Of a stretch of DNA of 64,000 bases, positions 12,254-24,845 are shown one piece after another. The position numbers were made by a program, and so were the translations under genes. How positions within the stretch are numbered: the stretch's first letter is position 1; each line of letters starts with the position of its first letter. The notes beneath the pieces are model-generated. The model ran no database searches. It was not told the origin of the DNA and saw only the letters and a list, made by a program, of their open reading frames with translations. The stretch is from Microcebus murinus (Eukaryota > Chordata > Mammalia > Primates > Cheirogaleidae). The stretch is taken from the NCBI RefSeq assembly GCF_040939455.1, contig NC_134116.1, positions 47,073,400-47,137,399 of the forward strand, read 5' to 3'.

Positions 12254-12420
12254 CGGCTTTCGCAGCATAGAGGCCGGCCCCGCTGGCTCCTGGAGCTGGG
12301 GAGGGAGTGGGGGGGTCCGGCCTGGCGCAGGCGCTGAGCCGGCAGGGCGGTGAGCGAGCGGGCGAGGGGACAACGTCCCCCCAGGCCGGCTGACCGGCTG
12401 ATCATCCAAAATGATGAAAA
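12254..12420 (+). other. CpG-dense segment of unknown origin, possibly an mRNA 5' UTR-derived retrocopy
   Basis: About 150 bp holding roughly 15 CpG dinucleotides, in a window where CpG is otherwise rare outside young Alus. It begins abruptly at the end of an L1 fragment. It ends around 'gatcatccaaaatgatgaaa', which looks like a translation start context; the frame from the ATG at 12411 closes after nine codons. The composition is that of a mammalian CpG-island 5' UTR. A retrocopied host mRNA leader, perhaps joined to L1 RNA by template switching, would explain it. I do not recognise the source gene, and strand is inferred only from the ATG context. Confidence 0.5.
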
Positions 12421-12479
12421 AGGAAGAAACAGTAAGCTAACAACTACAAAGTAGAAGTAGAGGAGATGATTTCCTTAAC

Positions 12480-12720
12480 TTAGCATCTCTGCTTTAATAT
12501 TACAAGTCTCCACAACTTTTCCCACATATTCACTGTACTGTGAGTCTTTGTAATTAATCCAATTTCACCAATGATGGTCTCATCAATCCACATATGTGTT
12601 TTATCCTTATCAACATTCAATATCTTCCAATATCTGGCAGCTCTCATATCTTAGTCATTGCAATCACTCATTAACTTGCCTTTCTTAAGGCCAATATTCT
12701 GTACCATTTTCACAATATAT
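12480..12720 (-). pseudogene. Possible decayed coding remnant, unidentified
   Basis: On the minus strand a frame of about 55 codons (ATG at 12645-12647, stop at 12480-12482) has protein-like composition, for example RAARYWKILNVDKDK. The same frame extends upstream past one stop to about 12720. I do not recognise the protein. It lies next to the CpG-dense block but in the opposite orientation to that block's ATG, so the two may not belong to one retrocopy. It could also be chance. Confidence 0.3.
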
Positions 12721-12984
12721 TGCATTTTTCACAACTGCAAGCTTTTTGCATGCTGACATTGTTCAAGCTATTGTTGAAACAATGAAATAAACTCATCTTT
12801 GTATACACATGAAGTGCACTCTTGGTAAGGTCAAGCCCATAGCCCTAGATATCAGGTATTATTCTTGGACGTGGCAGGAAATAAAACAAGAAGGTTTTAT
12901 TAATTCCACTCATGAAATAAACTTTTAAGAATTTCATATCAAAGTTCTGCTATTAATAATAGTAATAAAAATAGCTATAGAATA

Positions 12985-13185
12985 AGAAAAATACTAAATA
13001 TTTTTCATGTACAATATCACGTAATATTCAGAGAATTGTATATTATTTCATCCTTATTTTATAGACAAATGTATTTGAGCTTCTAAAGAAGGAAATATTT
13101 GTCCAAAGTAAATGAATGAATATTAAAGGACTTGTATTTGAACCCAGGTATGTATTGCTCTAAAGCTCATGCTGCTTAGCAATAC
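12985..13185 (-). mobile_element. MIR SINE
   Basis: Reverse-complement MIR. The segment 'catccttattttatagacaa' matches the 'tgtaaaatggg' region and 'tttgaacccaggt' matches the core. It is a diverged, ancient tRNA-derived SINE shared across mammals. Confidence 0.7.
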
Positions 13186-14723
13186 CAAAGTGTGTCAACT
13201 CCTGTGAAACATATACTGGCTTTAAAAGGAGGCTAATATAATGTATTTTAAAGCTTTGTTTTAATGATATTTGCAGCTTAACATATTTCACTTCATCTTA
13301 AAGGTACTTAAAAGAAAATTAAGTCAAGTACCTTTTATTTCTGAAACAATACAAGTCTCACACTAATAGCATAATTTTTTGCCATTTCATTAAAGACTAT
13401 TGTAATGTTTGAATTTCTTTTACATCTTTGAAGCATGGTAATCTTCAAGCATATACTTTATATGTTTATTTATCCTGTTATAAAAAATTAAATAAATTGT
13501 GCTATTTAAATACAGCGTAGCCACAGGGTTCTAGAAACCCTATGCCTTGACACAATACCATATTCTCTGAAACACAAAAGTCGTAATATCTTCTTTATTT
13601 TTTATTTGACTAATATTCATGATTACCTCTTCTACCAAGTACACTTCTACAGTAGTTAGAGCAAAATAAATATATTCTCTACTCTCATAAAACTTATACT
13701 TAGCAAGCGGAGATAAAAATTAAAAATAAAAAGATTGAATACATAAAATAAGGTAGGGAAGATGGATTTTACCTTATTATTCTGTTTCTAATGTTATAGA
13801 ATAGGTATGTTTACAAATCTATACAAACAAAAATACAATGTCTTAGGCTTTAAGTTATGGTAATCAAAAAATTATTCAAAGTGTACAACATGCAACAATA
13901 TTTCATTTCTAGTAGTTTATTGTTGCTATTGCTTCCTTGCATATTTCCTTCTTGCTTTATTTGACTTTTTCTAGTGCTAACTCTCTGTGCAACTGCCACG
14001 TTTTCCCATCTAGTCTGTGTAATACCTAAGCTATGTCAAGGTAAATATCAGCGAAAATCAGAATCTTTTCTCAAGTTCTATGAAGAAGTTAATCTTATAT
14101 CAGAAGTTCATGCCTTAAATTAGAAGTAATAGAAAACAAAATCAAACAAACAAACATAAACACTGCAGGTCCATAAACAAATAAGTGCTAATTGGATCCC
14201 TGAATGTATCCCTTGAAGCAATAAAAAAAATACTGATTGATTCCTCAAAGGTAATAATAGAAGATAGTTCATGCCGATGAAAAAAAATTAGATATAGTAT
14301 GCCTCAATTTAAACCAAATGTCATGTTATTTTTTAATAAAGATATTGTCATTGTGTAGAAAGGGGTTGGTGAGAGACAATTATCCTTGTGTCTTTTGTGT
14401 TTTTACACATTTTGGGAGCAGATGCATTGATTGCCTTGTTTCCCTACGATCTTTTCAGGGATATTTGTATAGTGATCTGCCATGGAAGACACACTATTTC
14501 CCTCCAGAGCAAAGAGCAGACTTTTCTTGGGATTGGACTGTAGAGTTACTATTGACTTCACTTACTACCTTTTTATAAGAGTCTGTTTCCCCATGTTAAA
14601 GGGTCCTTTCCTTTGATGTATCCCACTCTAGCTGCATGTACCACCTGGCCCTCTTAATATCACTTTGTGGGATTGGGGCTCAGGGAACCTGGTTATTGTT
14701 ATTTCTGTGATGAATACAAATTT
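13186..14723. other. Single-copy stretch, no gene seen
   Basis: About 1.5 kb without a recognised repeat. A frame at 14318-14578 has no identifiable domain or gene context. Confidence 0.5.
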
Positions 14724-15938
14724 TCATTTTTTGTTTTGTTTTTGTTTTTATTTCAATAGATTTAGGGGATATAAGTGTTTTTGTTACATGGATAAATTGT
14801 ATAATGCTAAAGTCAGGGATTTAATGTGTCAATCACCAGAGTAGCGTATATTGTACCCCATAAGTGGAGTTTTTATCCTCACTCTCCTTCCATTCTCCCT
14901 CCTTCTGTCAATTACAGCACTTTATGACTACATATACCCATTATTTAGCTCCCACTTATAAGTGAGAACAAGTGGTATTTGTTTTACCATTCCTGAGATA
15001 TTTCACTTAGGATAATGTTCTCCAGTTCCATCAAAGGTGCTGCAAAAGACATTATTTCATTCCTCCTTTTGTATGAGTAGGACTCCCTGGTTTATTTATA
15101 TAAACCACATCTTCTTTATCTACTCATCAGCTGATAGGCACTTAGACTGATCATTTATCTTTGCAATAGTGGATTGTGCTGCCACATACATTTGGGTGCA
15201 AGTGTCATTTTTACAAAATGACTTCTTTCCTTTGGGTAGATACCCAGTAGAGAGAGGTTGTAGGGTCAAATGGTAGGTCTACCTTTAATTCTTTGAGGAA
15301 TCTCAATACTGTTTACCATAGAGGTTGAACTAGTTTCCATTCCCACCAATAGTAGTGAGAATAAGCATTCCCATTTTACTGCATCGATGCCAATATCTAC
15401 TATGTTGTTTTTTGACTCTTTAATAATGTCCATTCTCACATAAGTAAGATGGGTCTCATTGTGGGTTTTATTTTTTTGCATTTCCCTGACTATCAGTGAT
15501 GTTGAACATTTTTTAATATGTCTGTTAGCCATTGATTGCTTTCCTTTTGAAAAAATCTGTTCATGTCTTTTTTCCATTTTTTCAGGGGGTTATTTTTTTT
15601 TCCCTTGCTCACTTGTTTTAGTTGTTTTTAGATTCTGGATATTAGTCTTTTGCCAAATGTATAGTTTGAGAATATTTTCCCTATTCTCTAGGTTGTCCAA
15701 TTACTCTGTTGATTACTTGTTTTGTTCTTCAGCAACTTTTTCATTTAATTAATTTCCATTTATTTATTTATGTTGTTTTTGTATTTGCTTTTGGGGTCTT
15801 AGTCATAAATTCTTTGTCTAGGCCAATGTTGAGAAGTTTTCATAGGTATTCTAGATTTTTTATGGTTTCAGGTTTTACATGTAAGTCTTTAATCTCTCTT
15901 GAGTTAGTTTTTGTACATAGTGAGAGATAGGGGACCAG
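14724..15938 (-). mobile_element. 5'-truncated L1, 3' 1.2 kb
   Basis: A minus-strand L1: the 3' end is at about 14724 (T-rich, then 'tttcaatagatttaggggat') and the 5' truncation is at about 15938 ('gtgagagataggggaccagc'). It covers the 3' UTR and the ORF2 C-terminal region. Frames are broken by many changes. No clear duplication flanks it. Confidence 0.9.
15266..15577 (-). pseudogene. L1 ORF2p C-terminal remnant
   Basis: A 103-codon piece of ORF2p with the [15 protein letters not shown] segment, corresponding to [12 protein letters not shown] ORF2p C-terminal sequence. The cysteine-rich part downstream is degraded. It is a fragment in a dead L1. Confidence 0.85.
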
Positions 15939-18474
15939 CTAAGTAGAGATTTTGCATCAGTGATATTAACTTTTCCCAATATCTCAATTAGGTTGATAAA
16001 ATTATGTATATAATCTGTATTTTTATAGTAGAAGAAATGTAAAATATAAAAAAATATGTTTCTCTTTATTTGATGAATAATTGAAGGCCCAGGTGTAAAA
16101 AGCTAACCATGCAACAAAAATTTGAACTCCAAATCTGAACTCTGAAATCAGTGTCAAAGATTTTTCCAATATTCAATTCTATTTTTATTTTAGACCACAC
16201 ACAGAATTATGATTGTATAATATCATGTGCAGTGTACAAGGCATTCATATACCGCAATTTATCTAGGTCTTTTCTGTTTTAAGAGGACTTTATACACTAA
16301 ATATCTTAAAGACCCATATTTAAATAAATAACATTGTATGGCCCAAAAACAATCTAACAAATAAAAACAAGCAAGTGAATGAATGAATTGATGAATTAAT
16401 AAGTAAAAAATTGGATAAAAAAGACAATTTTTAAGAAGTGAAATAGACATTTTACAGTGTGCTTTATTTAGAGAATTTTCTTAAGATATTACTTATATTT
16501 ACCTAATTTACTTTAAATAAATATTCATTTAATTTTCCTTCAATTAGGTATTATTTTATTTTTTTGAATGAAACTGATGATGAAAGACAAGCTCAGAATA
16601 AAGTGGGTGCATAACCAGTTAAAATATAGACTACATTGTTCAAGAAATTATAAAATGAAAAGAAAAGCCATGGCTATTTCAATATATCATAATTTATTTT
16701 CACTTATCAACTTACAGAAAAGACACTCTGAAATGGATGAGGCTATTTAAATAGTAATAACAATATCGACAATCATAATCATAATAAATATCATGTGAAC
16801 TGATATACATTGGTACAATGTTTCATCTATAGATGTAATTAGAATTTTTAATGATGCCTATAATTATGATTAAGTCAATGTCTGTCCATTCTATAATTTT
16901 AGTCTCCACTAAAGTATCAACTCATACTTCTTTAAAATGTGCTCCGATAAGCTTTAAAACACTTTAATTATTATTCACATTGAGAAATTAAATTAATTAT
17001 ACAAACCTTATACACATAAGAAAAAAATATATTCCTATAATAACAAACCAACTAAACGGAGGGGCAAGAAACAAAGTTTAAAAATTTGAAAATAGCAAGC
17101 CCAAGAAACAACAAGCAAAAATTAGACAATTTTATTGTTTTAACAATATAGAACAATAGCTAATTTATAAGTGACTATGCTTTGAATTATATGTGAATAA
17201 AACAAACAAGCCAATGAGCTAAAGTATCAAATATGGAAACATAAAACCCTCCAGATTGGTGTGTGATTATTTTTTAATTCTTAAAAAGTAGATTAAAAAA
17301 GAATTCAGCTGCCACTTTGCTTTTATATTTAATATTTCAACACATAAATGAACTGTATGTAAATTAAAAATTATAATTATAAGTGTAAAATGAAAAGTTC
17401 ATACTAAGTAGTATGCAATATTCTAAAATTAAAGTTTTCATAATAACAATTGTAAAAGGTAGAAGCAAATATATTGCTAAATTTTAAACAATGCATTAAA
17501 TAAGCAAAGAGTATTGCTGTTTTTTAGAATATTAGAATATCTAAGTGAAGTGAATCTGTTTTGCTCTTTAGCCCATGTTATTTATTCTATTTTTCCATGA
17601 AAATAATTCTTGAACTCCTAAAATGTATTAATACAAATCACCATACAATGTTTTTTGGTAATAGTATTAATCATTATTTACCTGTATATGCATATAATTG
17701 TGAAATTTTCATTGGGGCGCTATTCTAATATTCTTAATAAAGATGCACCCAACTGCAAAGTTCAAAGGAGATTCATCTCATCACACTTCTTTACTTCAGT
17801 GCAAGGAAACAAGCTAGATACTTGGACATTAACATAAAGACCTATTGATGGAGTCAGACTGGATAACAAACAAAAAAACTTTCAGGAATAAAATTGTGTT
17901 ATGTAGCTCTTTAATTCTTAAATTGTCCAAAAATTATTCACCTTCTATTTACATTTTTTAAAAATATACAGAGAAATATCTGATGAACTAAGGACTGTTA
18001 AGGCAAAATACTACAAAAAATATTTTAAAAAGGAAGTTTAAAAAATAATAATAGTCAACTCCTTCATTCAACAATAGTTTTGAGAGTACTACTGATGAGT
18101 AGCCACTCTTAAGCTACTATAATAATTGGCAATAATATGGCAATTTCAGCATTTGCAGGAATGTAAACCTAGAGAAATTTACAAAAATAATGAACAAGAA
18201 ATATCAGGTCCAAAATTTGACAGAAAGAAAATGAAAAAGGTTGATGTGACAGAAAATAAATGAATGTGATAGTGGGCATTGTGGAGTCAGGCGCAATCTC
18301 TATGGGGATATGATATATAAACCCAAAATCATAAGTCAAGAAGCTGACAAACATAGGAAGCATTTGAGTAAGAAGATTAAGTAAAATCTTAAGGGATAAA
18401 GGCCTAAGAAGTAACGTTCAAATAAATGAAAGAAGATCAGTGTGGCTGAATGGTAACAAGCAGGAGGGAATGAT
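15939..18474. other. AT-rich single-copy stretch
   Basis: About 2.5 kb with no gene or clear repeat. A faint MIR-like patch near 16745-16850 is too diverged to call. Open frames here are short and low in complexity. Confidence 0.5.
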
Positions 18475-18715
18475 AATAACAGCTTAAATTTACACTATGT
18501 ACCTGGCACTGTTCTATGCACTTTACACATACCAACTCATGTAAAGTATGAATTATTCAATGAGGCAGGTAAAATTATTATGCACATTTTACAAATGAAG
18601 TAATTGTACAATAGAACTATAAATAACACACCCAAGGTTATACTGTAAATAATTAGTAGATAATATTTTAATCCAGGGAATTTGCACATGAAACCAGAGC
18701 TTTGCCTGGTAGACA
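18475..18715 (-). mobile_element. MIR SINE
   Basis: Near-complete reverse-complement MIR. It shows 'acctggcactgttctatgca' for the 3' end and core, 'cattttacaaatgaag', then 'cacacccaaggttatac' and 'aaaccagagctttgcc' toward the tRNA-related head. Divergence is high, as expected for this ancient family. Confidence 0.8.
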
Positions 18716-19039
18716 GTGGCCAAATCACCTAGAACATAGGGAACACAAGTTGGGATTAAGATACTAAATAATATGTGAATCACTGGATCATTTCAAGTCA
18801 GATCATGACACAATATGATTTAGCTTTTACGTGTGCTTTGGCATTGCAAGTATACATACAGCTAAGAAAATTTAGTGAAATTAAGAAGAAAGCAAATGAA
18901 GATAAAATAAAAACAAAATAGCAAAAATAGAAAGAGGTGAGCCAGAATTCTTTAATCAGGAAATTATGAAGGTGGTGGGGGAAGAATAATAAGGGGGAAA
19001 TTGAGTTAGAATTCAAAGAGGGAAGCAGCCCTGCATTTC

Positions 19040-19200
19040 CGAGCCGTTAGAGTATTTAAGATTTGCTTCTGCTATTGGATATTTATGTACTATGGAACAA
19101 TTAGCTAAACTGTTCTGTAACTTAGTTTCTTTATTTGTGAAATAAGGAGTTGAAACACATCAGTATTTTATAATTCAAAATATACTACAAAAAAGTAAAC
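19040..19200 (+). mobile_element. MIR SINE fragment
   Basis: Plus-strand MIR central part: 'tagctaaactgttctgtaac' and 'ctttatttgtgaaataagga' match the 'taacctctctgtgcctcag..catctgtaaaatgggg' core. The ends are lost. Confidence 0.65.
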
Positions 19201-22200
19201 TGTTTAAATTATCCACTGTTGACCTAAAAAAAGGAATAGGAAAAGTAAGGAAAGCAGGCAAGAGTCACAATATTCATGAAGGAAAACAAGAATAGAAATG
19301 TGTGGTAGACAGAGGTTTTTGTCTTATTAGTCTTGAGAACCAATATTGCAGATCATCCCTATAGTCTATGGTTTTAAAATTCTATGATTCTATAATGAAG
19401 GCTTATATAAAGAATAAGCTTTTAAAATATTTTATGTAAGAAATAGTTTCTCCTATACCTCAAAAAATATCTACAGAATTAAAAAAAAAAAAAGTGCTTA
19501 CATGAAAAGCAAAGCAAATTGAATCCGTTAAAATAACTCTAGGGCACCTCTAGGGCATCCAGCGTTGAACCCAACATTGTTCCCTGTCAAAATGGGTGCA
19601 AAGAAGAGAAACTATAAAAATTGCAAAAAAACATTCACTTACATTAATCTAAGATGGCATCTGCTGTTATTGCTGAAGCTCTGTTGCCATCAGATACAGG
19701 GCTATGTGACCTTGAGAGAAAAAGTACAGAAGTTTCTGCAAAGAAGAAGAAAATGAGTGATACACTTTCAAAAAGTGAATTATGAACCTTCTTAAATTAG
19801 ATTTTTAGAAAATCTTCTTAATATGAGCTTAAATATAATGCATTTAGAAAATGAATTAAAATATTAGTTGTTTATGTCATGAACATATGAGCATTATGGG
19901 GAATGCTATTTCTTCAGCTTATAAAAAAATTTACCATCAGAAAGTACATATTTATCCAATTATATCTGGATACATGAAATAGTCAACAATTGTAAAACAT
20001 GTGTTTGTAAGCTATACATCTATGAATTCACAAATACAGATTCATATAAAACACACATACATATATACAAGCCATTACATTACAAGGTTGATAAAATGCA
20101 CTACAATGATTTTAAAACAAGTTAGGCTCCTCTGGTAAACCATTTTGTATTGGAGATTTCAGTAAGAGTGGTCTTGTCTGTGATATTATAGATAAGAACT
20201 TTTAAAAGGAGATGTAGACTCGACTTCTAGGAATAAACATGTAAGCCAAAATGGGAAAAGGAGGAAACACCAACAAATCATAACAAAATGAATGTAGTAA
20301 ACTTAGGTGGTGTTGTCTTTTCTGAATAGTCTTTATCTCCATCCTCACATTTTTATTTGCTGACCTGGTTCTGGCTTTCTGTGTTCTTCAGGATGCTTCC
20401 ATTTGCTTTCCTATTGTGCTTACCACATAATAGGAATATCCTGCCACAGATCCAGGTATTTGTGCCTCTTACAAGGAATCTAGAAACCTGAACACACTTT
20501 CTTATCATTCCCTTTGCTTGTGCTTTAAAGGCATCCTCTCGAACTTTCAGTATACATTGATCCAATAAATTCTGATGCTAGTGGATTGACCAGAGAGGTA
20601 TGTTCTGTATATCCTCTAAGAGACTATATTCTCTCAATATATAAGATATGAAATTTGTTTCTGAATTTATAACTAAAACTATACACACAAACACACACAC
20701 ACACAAACACATAAAATAACAAAAGAAAGATGGGTTTGATTTCCAAAGGTTACATACTTCAATAAGGAAGTATAAGCCCAGAATCCATAGAAGCATAGAA
20801 GTCAACCAGTCCATGATAACTGTATATGTTTTGCAGGGACATTTAACTTCATCCCCTGAAATGCATTTAAAAAGTGGAACAATGCAGAGGTTAGATTGCT
20901 TAGCAATTTATTCAAATACCATGAGTATTAAATTTTTATTTGCAACTCTTGGGGAATACCTAATCCCAAAACTTTTGGAATTTAAAAATAATAATTGTGG
21001 GGCAGAAATATTATTGTGAAAATTCTGTGTTGCTTCAGGCACTTAATGCAATAACCAAAGATTATATTTTAAAATGTGCCAACTGCCTCCACAAGGTGAA
21101 CCATGTGCAAGTGTGTGTATGTGTACTGTCTAGAATGAAATCAACTGATATTACCATGTTGACTCAAGTATCTGCAGCTGACAGTGCACCCTTCAGGCAT
21201 TTTGGAATCTTCAACTAATAGTGCAGACAGCTGACAGAAAAAGAATGATGAATTAACACTCTCAGAGGCAAGGATAATAGCAAAGAGAGAAGGCTAAGAA
21301 AGTTTGGAAAGTTGGCTTGTAAATATAATAGGTCTGTTAATTTTCACAGAGCTTTTAATGTAGAAAGTTTAGGAGAAAGTACACCCTATCTTAACTATCC
21401 ATCAATTAATATTATTTCCAATAATAGTAAGTGCATTTACTGATTAAACAATGCCTATGCACTACACAGATTTTAGTAATAACTTAATATTGGATATTAG
21501 GTGGCATTGAATAAAAGTATGTTCTAATCTGGAAATGTCTTAGCATTTTGAATATCAAAAGAATACAGTAACATAAAACACATTCAAGATGCCCTTGTTT
21601 GGGGACATAACAGTTATAGAGTATACCCATTCAATTAAGGTACACTGTTCTTTAAAAGCCCAATGAATAGGAGTAATGTTTTTAAAAATTAAATTTATAA
21701 AATGAGTAGTGTTTAGATCTGTTGACTATCATTTATCACTAATAATTCCCCTGAAAAATATTCATACTGTTTTTCTCTATTTCTTACTATTACATTTAAA
21801 AGAAAAAGCACCATTGTTCCTGAGCTCAGATTATTTTTCTGAAAGCTTAGTATAGAATTAATACTTCCTTGGCATGAAAATAGATCAAAATTATCATATA
21901 TTTTAAAAGCAAAATTATATTTATATGGATTTGAAAGCAGCTTGATATATGTTATGCCTATACTACATCAAGTTCTATCTCTTTAAATTTGTGTACTATT
22001 CTTTTTAAAACATATGTAATATTTACTTTTGCCCTTTATTCCATTTAATTGATGTCTTTTATTTTTAATGCTTCATATTTATTTTGCCATCTTTTATTAT
22101 ATTGCTTGCAAAAATGTTTTTCTATATTGTAATCTTCTTACGCTGAAAGAATACATAAATTTTTATTGTTTATGTCTTACATAAATTCTTCCAGGTCTTT

Positions 22201-22576
22201 GACCTTATTTCATATGTGCAATGAGTAAGCTTCAAAACTAATGAGCTAAATTTAGTTACAAATAGAAATTTGGTGGTTTAGACCAAACCTAAGGTAGGTA
22301 CTTTAGGGTCTTGGAAATATAAGTTTGTGGGGCTGGTTAAATAAAGAGTAAGTAGCAGTAACTTTAGGAGAAAATATTTTAAAGTGACATCAGAGATACT
22401 GCTATTTATTGCCTTCTAGTTGAGCTATAAGATCCAAGTTTAGTGCTAAACTAAACCACATTAGAAATGAAAACAAAAGTAAAGAAATACTAACTGTAAA
22501 ATACAAATCAATGTTATAGCTTTCTGTACTATATTAAGGAATTAATTAATTTTTAATTTCAATTAATTAATTAATT
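19201..22576. other. Single-copy stretch with a short CA repeat
   Basis: More than 3 kb with no recognised gene or transposon. A minus-strand frame at 20353-20565 and overlapping frames at 20578-21218 have no identifiable domains. A CA-rich microsatellite lies at 20682-20710. Confidence 0.5.
20682..20710. repeat. Short (CA)n microsatellite
   Basis: An interrupted run of CA dinucleotides about 29 bp long, 'acacacaaacacacacacac' type. Confidence 0.9.
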
Positions 22577-22722
22577 AATTTTCCTGTGTCGCCTAGGAAG
22601 GTGATTTGTATATAAGCAATTAATTAATTAATAATTAATTATAATTAATAAAATAAATTAATTAAAATAATTAATTAATTGCTTATTTAAAAAATCACCT
22701 TCCTAGGGTACACAGGAAAATT
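22577..22722. repeat. AT-rich inverted repeat, about 50-bp arms
   Basis: The left arm (about 22577-22630) and right arm (about 22669-22722) are near-perfect reverse complements. Each carries the unique core 'cctaggaaggtgattt' (left, 22592-22607) or its complement 'aaatcaccttcctagg' (right), followed outward by 'cctgtgt' or 'acacagg' and inward by 'aagcaatt' or 'aattgctt'. The spacer is almost pure A/T with ATTA-type repeats. The whole could form a hairpin or cruciform of about 145 bases. The arm core does not match the Mariner-derived MADE1 palindrome or any other element I know. Confidence 0.9.
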
Positions 22723-23124
22723 AAGAATTACCAAGAGTTACCATTGTTACCAAGAGTTAACATTGCTCTCTGACATCATAAAATTGCTTTTCACTAGAGA
22801 AACCTACATCAGCTGCAGAAATATTGTATGGTAGGTATTGCGAGGGCCAGAGCTGACTTAAACACCTCACCATGACATGTAGACCACTCCCTTCAACAAT
22901 TGATTGCATGAGTGTCATAATACATTGGAGAACACACTGTTTTTTCTCACTGTAAGACAGTCACATTTCTAGAAAATGGAAGTATTTCAGCAAGAAGAAG
23001 AAATATTAAAGCAAAACTCAAAATGCCACAGTTTTCGTACAGTGTAACTTCATTAAAGATGCATTTAGTAAGTCCTATAAAAAATTTACAAAGGCATATG
23101 CCACATAAAATTTAAAAGAAAAGA
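22723..23124. other. Single-copy spacer
   Basis: No feature recognised between the inverted repeat and the next MIR. Confidence 0.45.
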
Positions 23125-23335
23125 AAAAAGGACAAAAATACCCGTGTTTTTTAAGTGCTTTACATGAACTAAACTTTTATTCTTAACAGTAAGCTTCTCT
23201 AGTACTATTATTTTATCATTCCCGTGTTATAGGTGAATGACTGAGGCACAGAGAGATTGATAAATTTCCTAAGGTAATACAGCTAGAAAATTGTAGAATA
23301 TATTTCTTAATTCAGAGCTTCTGCATTTAATAAAA
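23125..23335 (-). mobile_element. MIR SINE
   Basis: Reverse-complement MIR core with 'gactgaggcacagagagatt' and 'aatacagctagaaaattg', the hallmark 'gaggcacagagaggttaag..cacacagctag' segment. Confidence 0.85.
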
Positions 23336-24239
23336 ATCTAGACATTATAGCTTACTGAAGCCTCATGAATAAAGCCAAGTGATAATTAATAAAAATCATG
23401 CATTATATATATTATTACAGGGATTTCAGCTTACAGCTAAGAAAGAATTGTCTTAAACTTCCATGAATTTGTACTTATTAAATAACTTCCACTTTTGAAA
23501 TGCACATGTGACATACAAAGTATCTATGACCATATCAACACAAGCATTCCTGTTCTAAGAAGATTGGAAAAATTATTACTTACTTATTATTTTTTCTTTA
23601 CTGATTGGAGCTGGCACATTATTTAGGTCAAACTGATAGCATGATTTTCATGTATATTTTATAGTAATTTGGGTTTTTTTGTGTAGTAACATTTCTCAAA
23701 GTTATAAAACTATATAGGAAATACATTCGATAATATATTAATAAGTAAATAACTACTCTTTAAAGTCAGGGGAAGAGAGTTCTCAGCTAGGATTTAACCA
23801 TATTTGCCATGTGACATTGGATAATTTATTTGATATATATCATAATTTTATTTAATTCATCTGTAGAATAAAGAATTTGGCCTAAATTATAACCAAGATT
23901 CAGTTTTCATATCAAAACATACATGATTTTTACATGTTTTAGTACATTCTCAATGATTATTCCATCTAAACTTTCTTAACATACATTGCTTATACACACA
24001 CACATTTTATTTTCCTTCTTGGTTTTATTTACAGAAAAAACTCTGAATTAATTATATTATTTTATGGAAATATGACAAAATTTGTAACTGTTTATACAAA
24101 TATTAATACATTGTGACCAATCCGGGGACTTCTTTTTTTATGCAAATTTCCTTTCATATGTCATTTAGAGTTTCTCCAGATAAGATCCTATTCTTCATTT
24201 ATGAAACCAAATTTTGCTTTTTGAGGAAAAACTACACAG
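23336..24239. other. Single-copy stretch, no gene seen
   Basis: About 900 bp of AT-rich sequence with no recognised feature. Confidence 0.45.
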
Positions 24240-24437
24240 GGAAAAGACAGTGGCTTTGGAGCCAAATAGAGAACGGTTTAGATCAGGGCTATAGCATCAG
24301 CACTTCACCAAGTGCCCTTACATTTCACATTTCAGTGTGTGTGTTATTTTTTTCTTTTTGTCTGAATTTTAAACCAACTTTGTAAAATTTCCTGTGGAGT
24401 ACATAGTAAAAGCTCAATAAAAGTACCTGTTGTTAAT
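24240..24437 (+). mobile_element. MIR SINE
   Basis: Plus-strand MIR. The head 'acagtggctttggagccaaa' and the tail 'gtacatagtaaaagctcaat' are both recognisable, and the middle is diverged. Confidence 0.75.
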
Positions 24438-24438
24438 A

Positions 24439-24598
24439 AAATTTAATTTTTATTTCAGAATATTACAGGGATACAAATGCTTTGGTTACATGAATTACTT
24501 TTGTACAGTTTGAGTCAAAGTTATAATTGTACCCATCACCCAGATAGTGTAGTAGTGTAGTCCATGTACTTTACTCATAGGAGAGCTCCTTATGCTCT
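24439..24598 (-). mobile_element. Short L1 3' end
   Basis: Minus-strand L1 3' UTR: a T-rich start, then 'ttacagggatacaaatgc' and 'acccatcacccagatagtg'. About 160 bp, strongly 5'-truncated. Confidence 0.75.
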
Positions 24599-24845
24599 CA
24601 TGCAGATATTTCTGATCTTCATAGGAAAAAAATGCAAAAGTGTTTGTTTATCTCATTTATTCTAATTCTACACCATATTCAAGCAATTATTTGAAAGCAA
24701 CACCAAGTTAACTGAACTATATTTAAGAATATACAAAGGTGAAAGATACCTATTTACAGAAGTTTCAGCAATTTATATATAATATATATTGAAATTATAG
24801 TATTTAAATTAAACCTTACAAAATCATCCCTTATATTCTATTATT

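Noticed and set aside
12149..12409. A Pro-rich 86-codon minus-strand frame as a gene
   Set aside because: It crosses the L1 / CpG-block junction and its composition comes from GC-rich sequence read antisense.
22577..22722. MADE1 or another Mariner-type MITE
   Set aside because: The arm sequence and its TA-rich interior do not match the MADE1 palindrome that I know, and no terminal TA duplication stands out.
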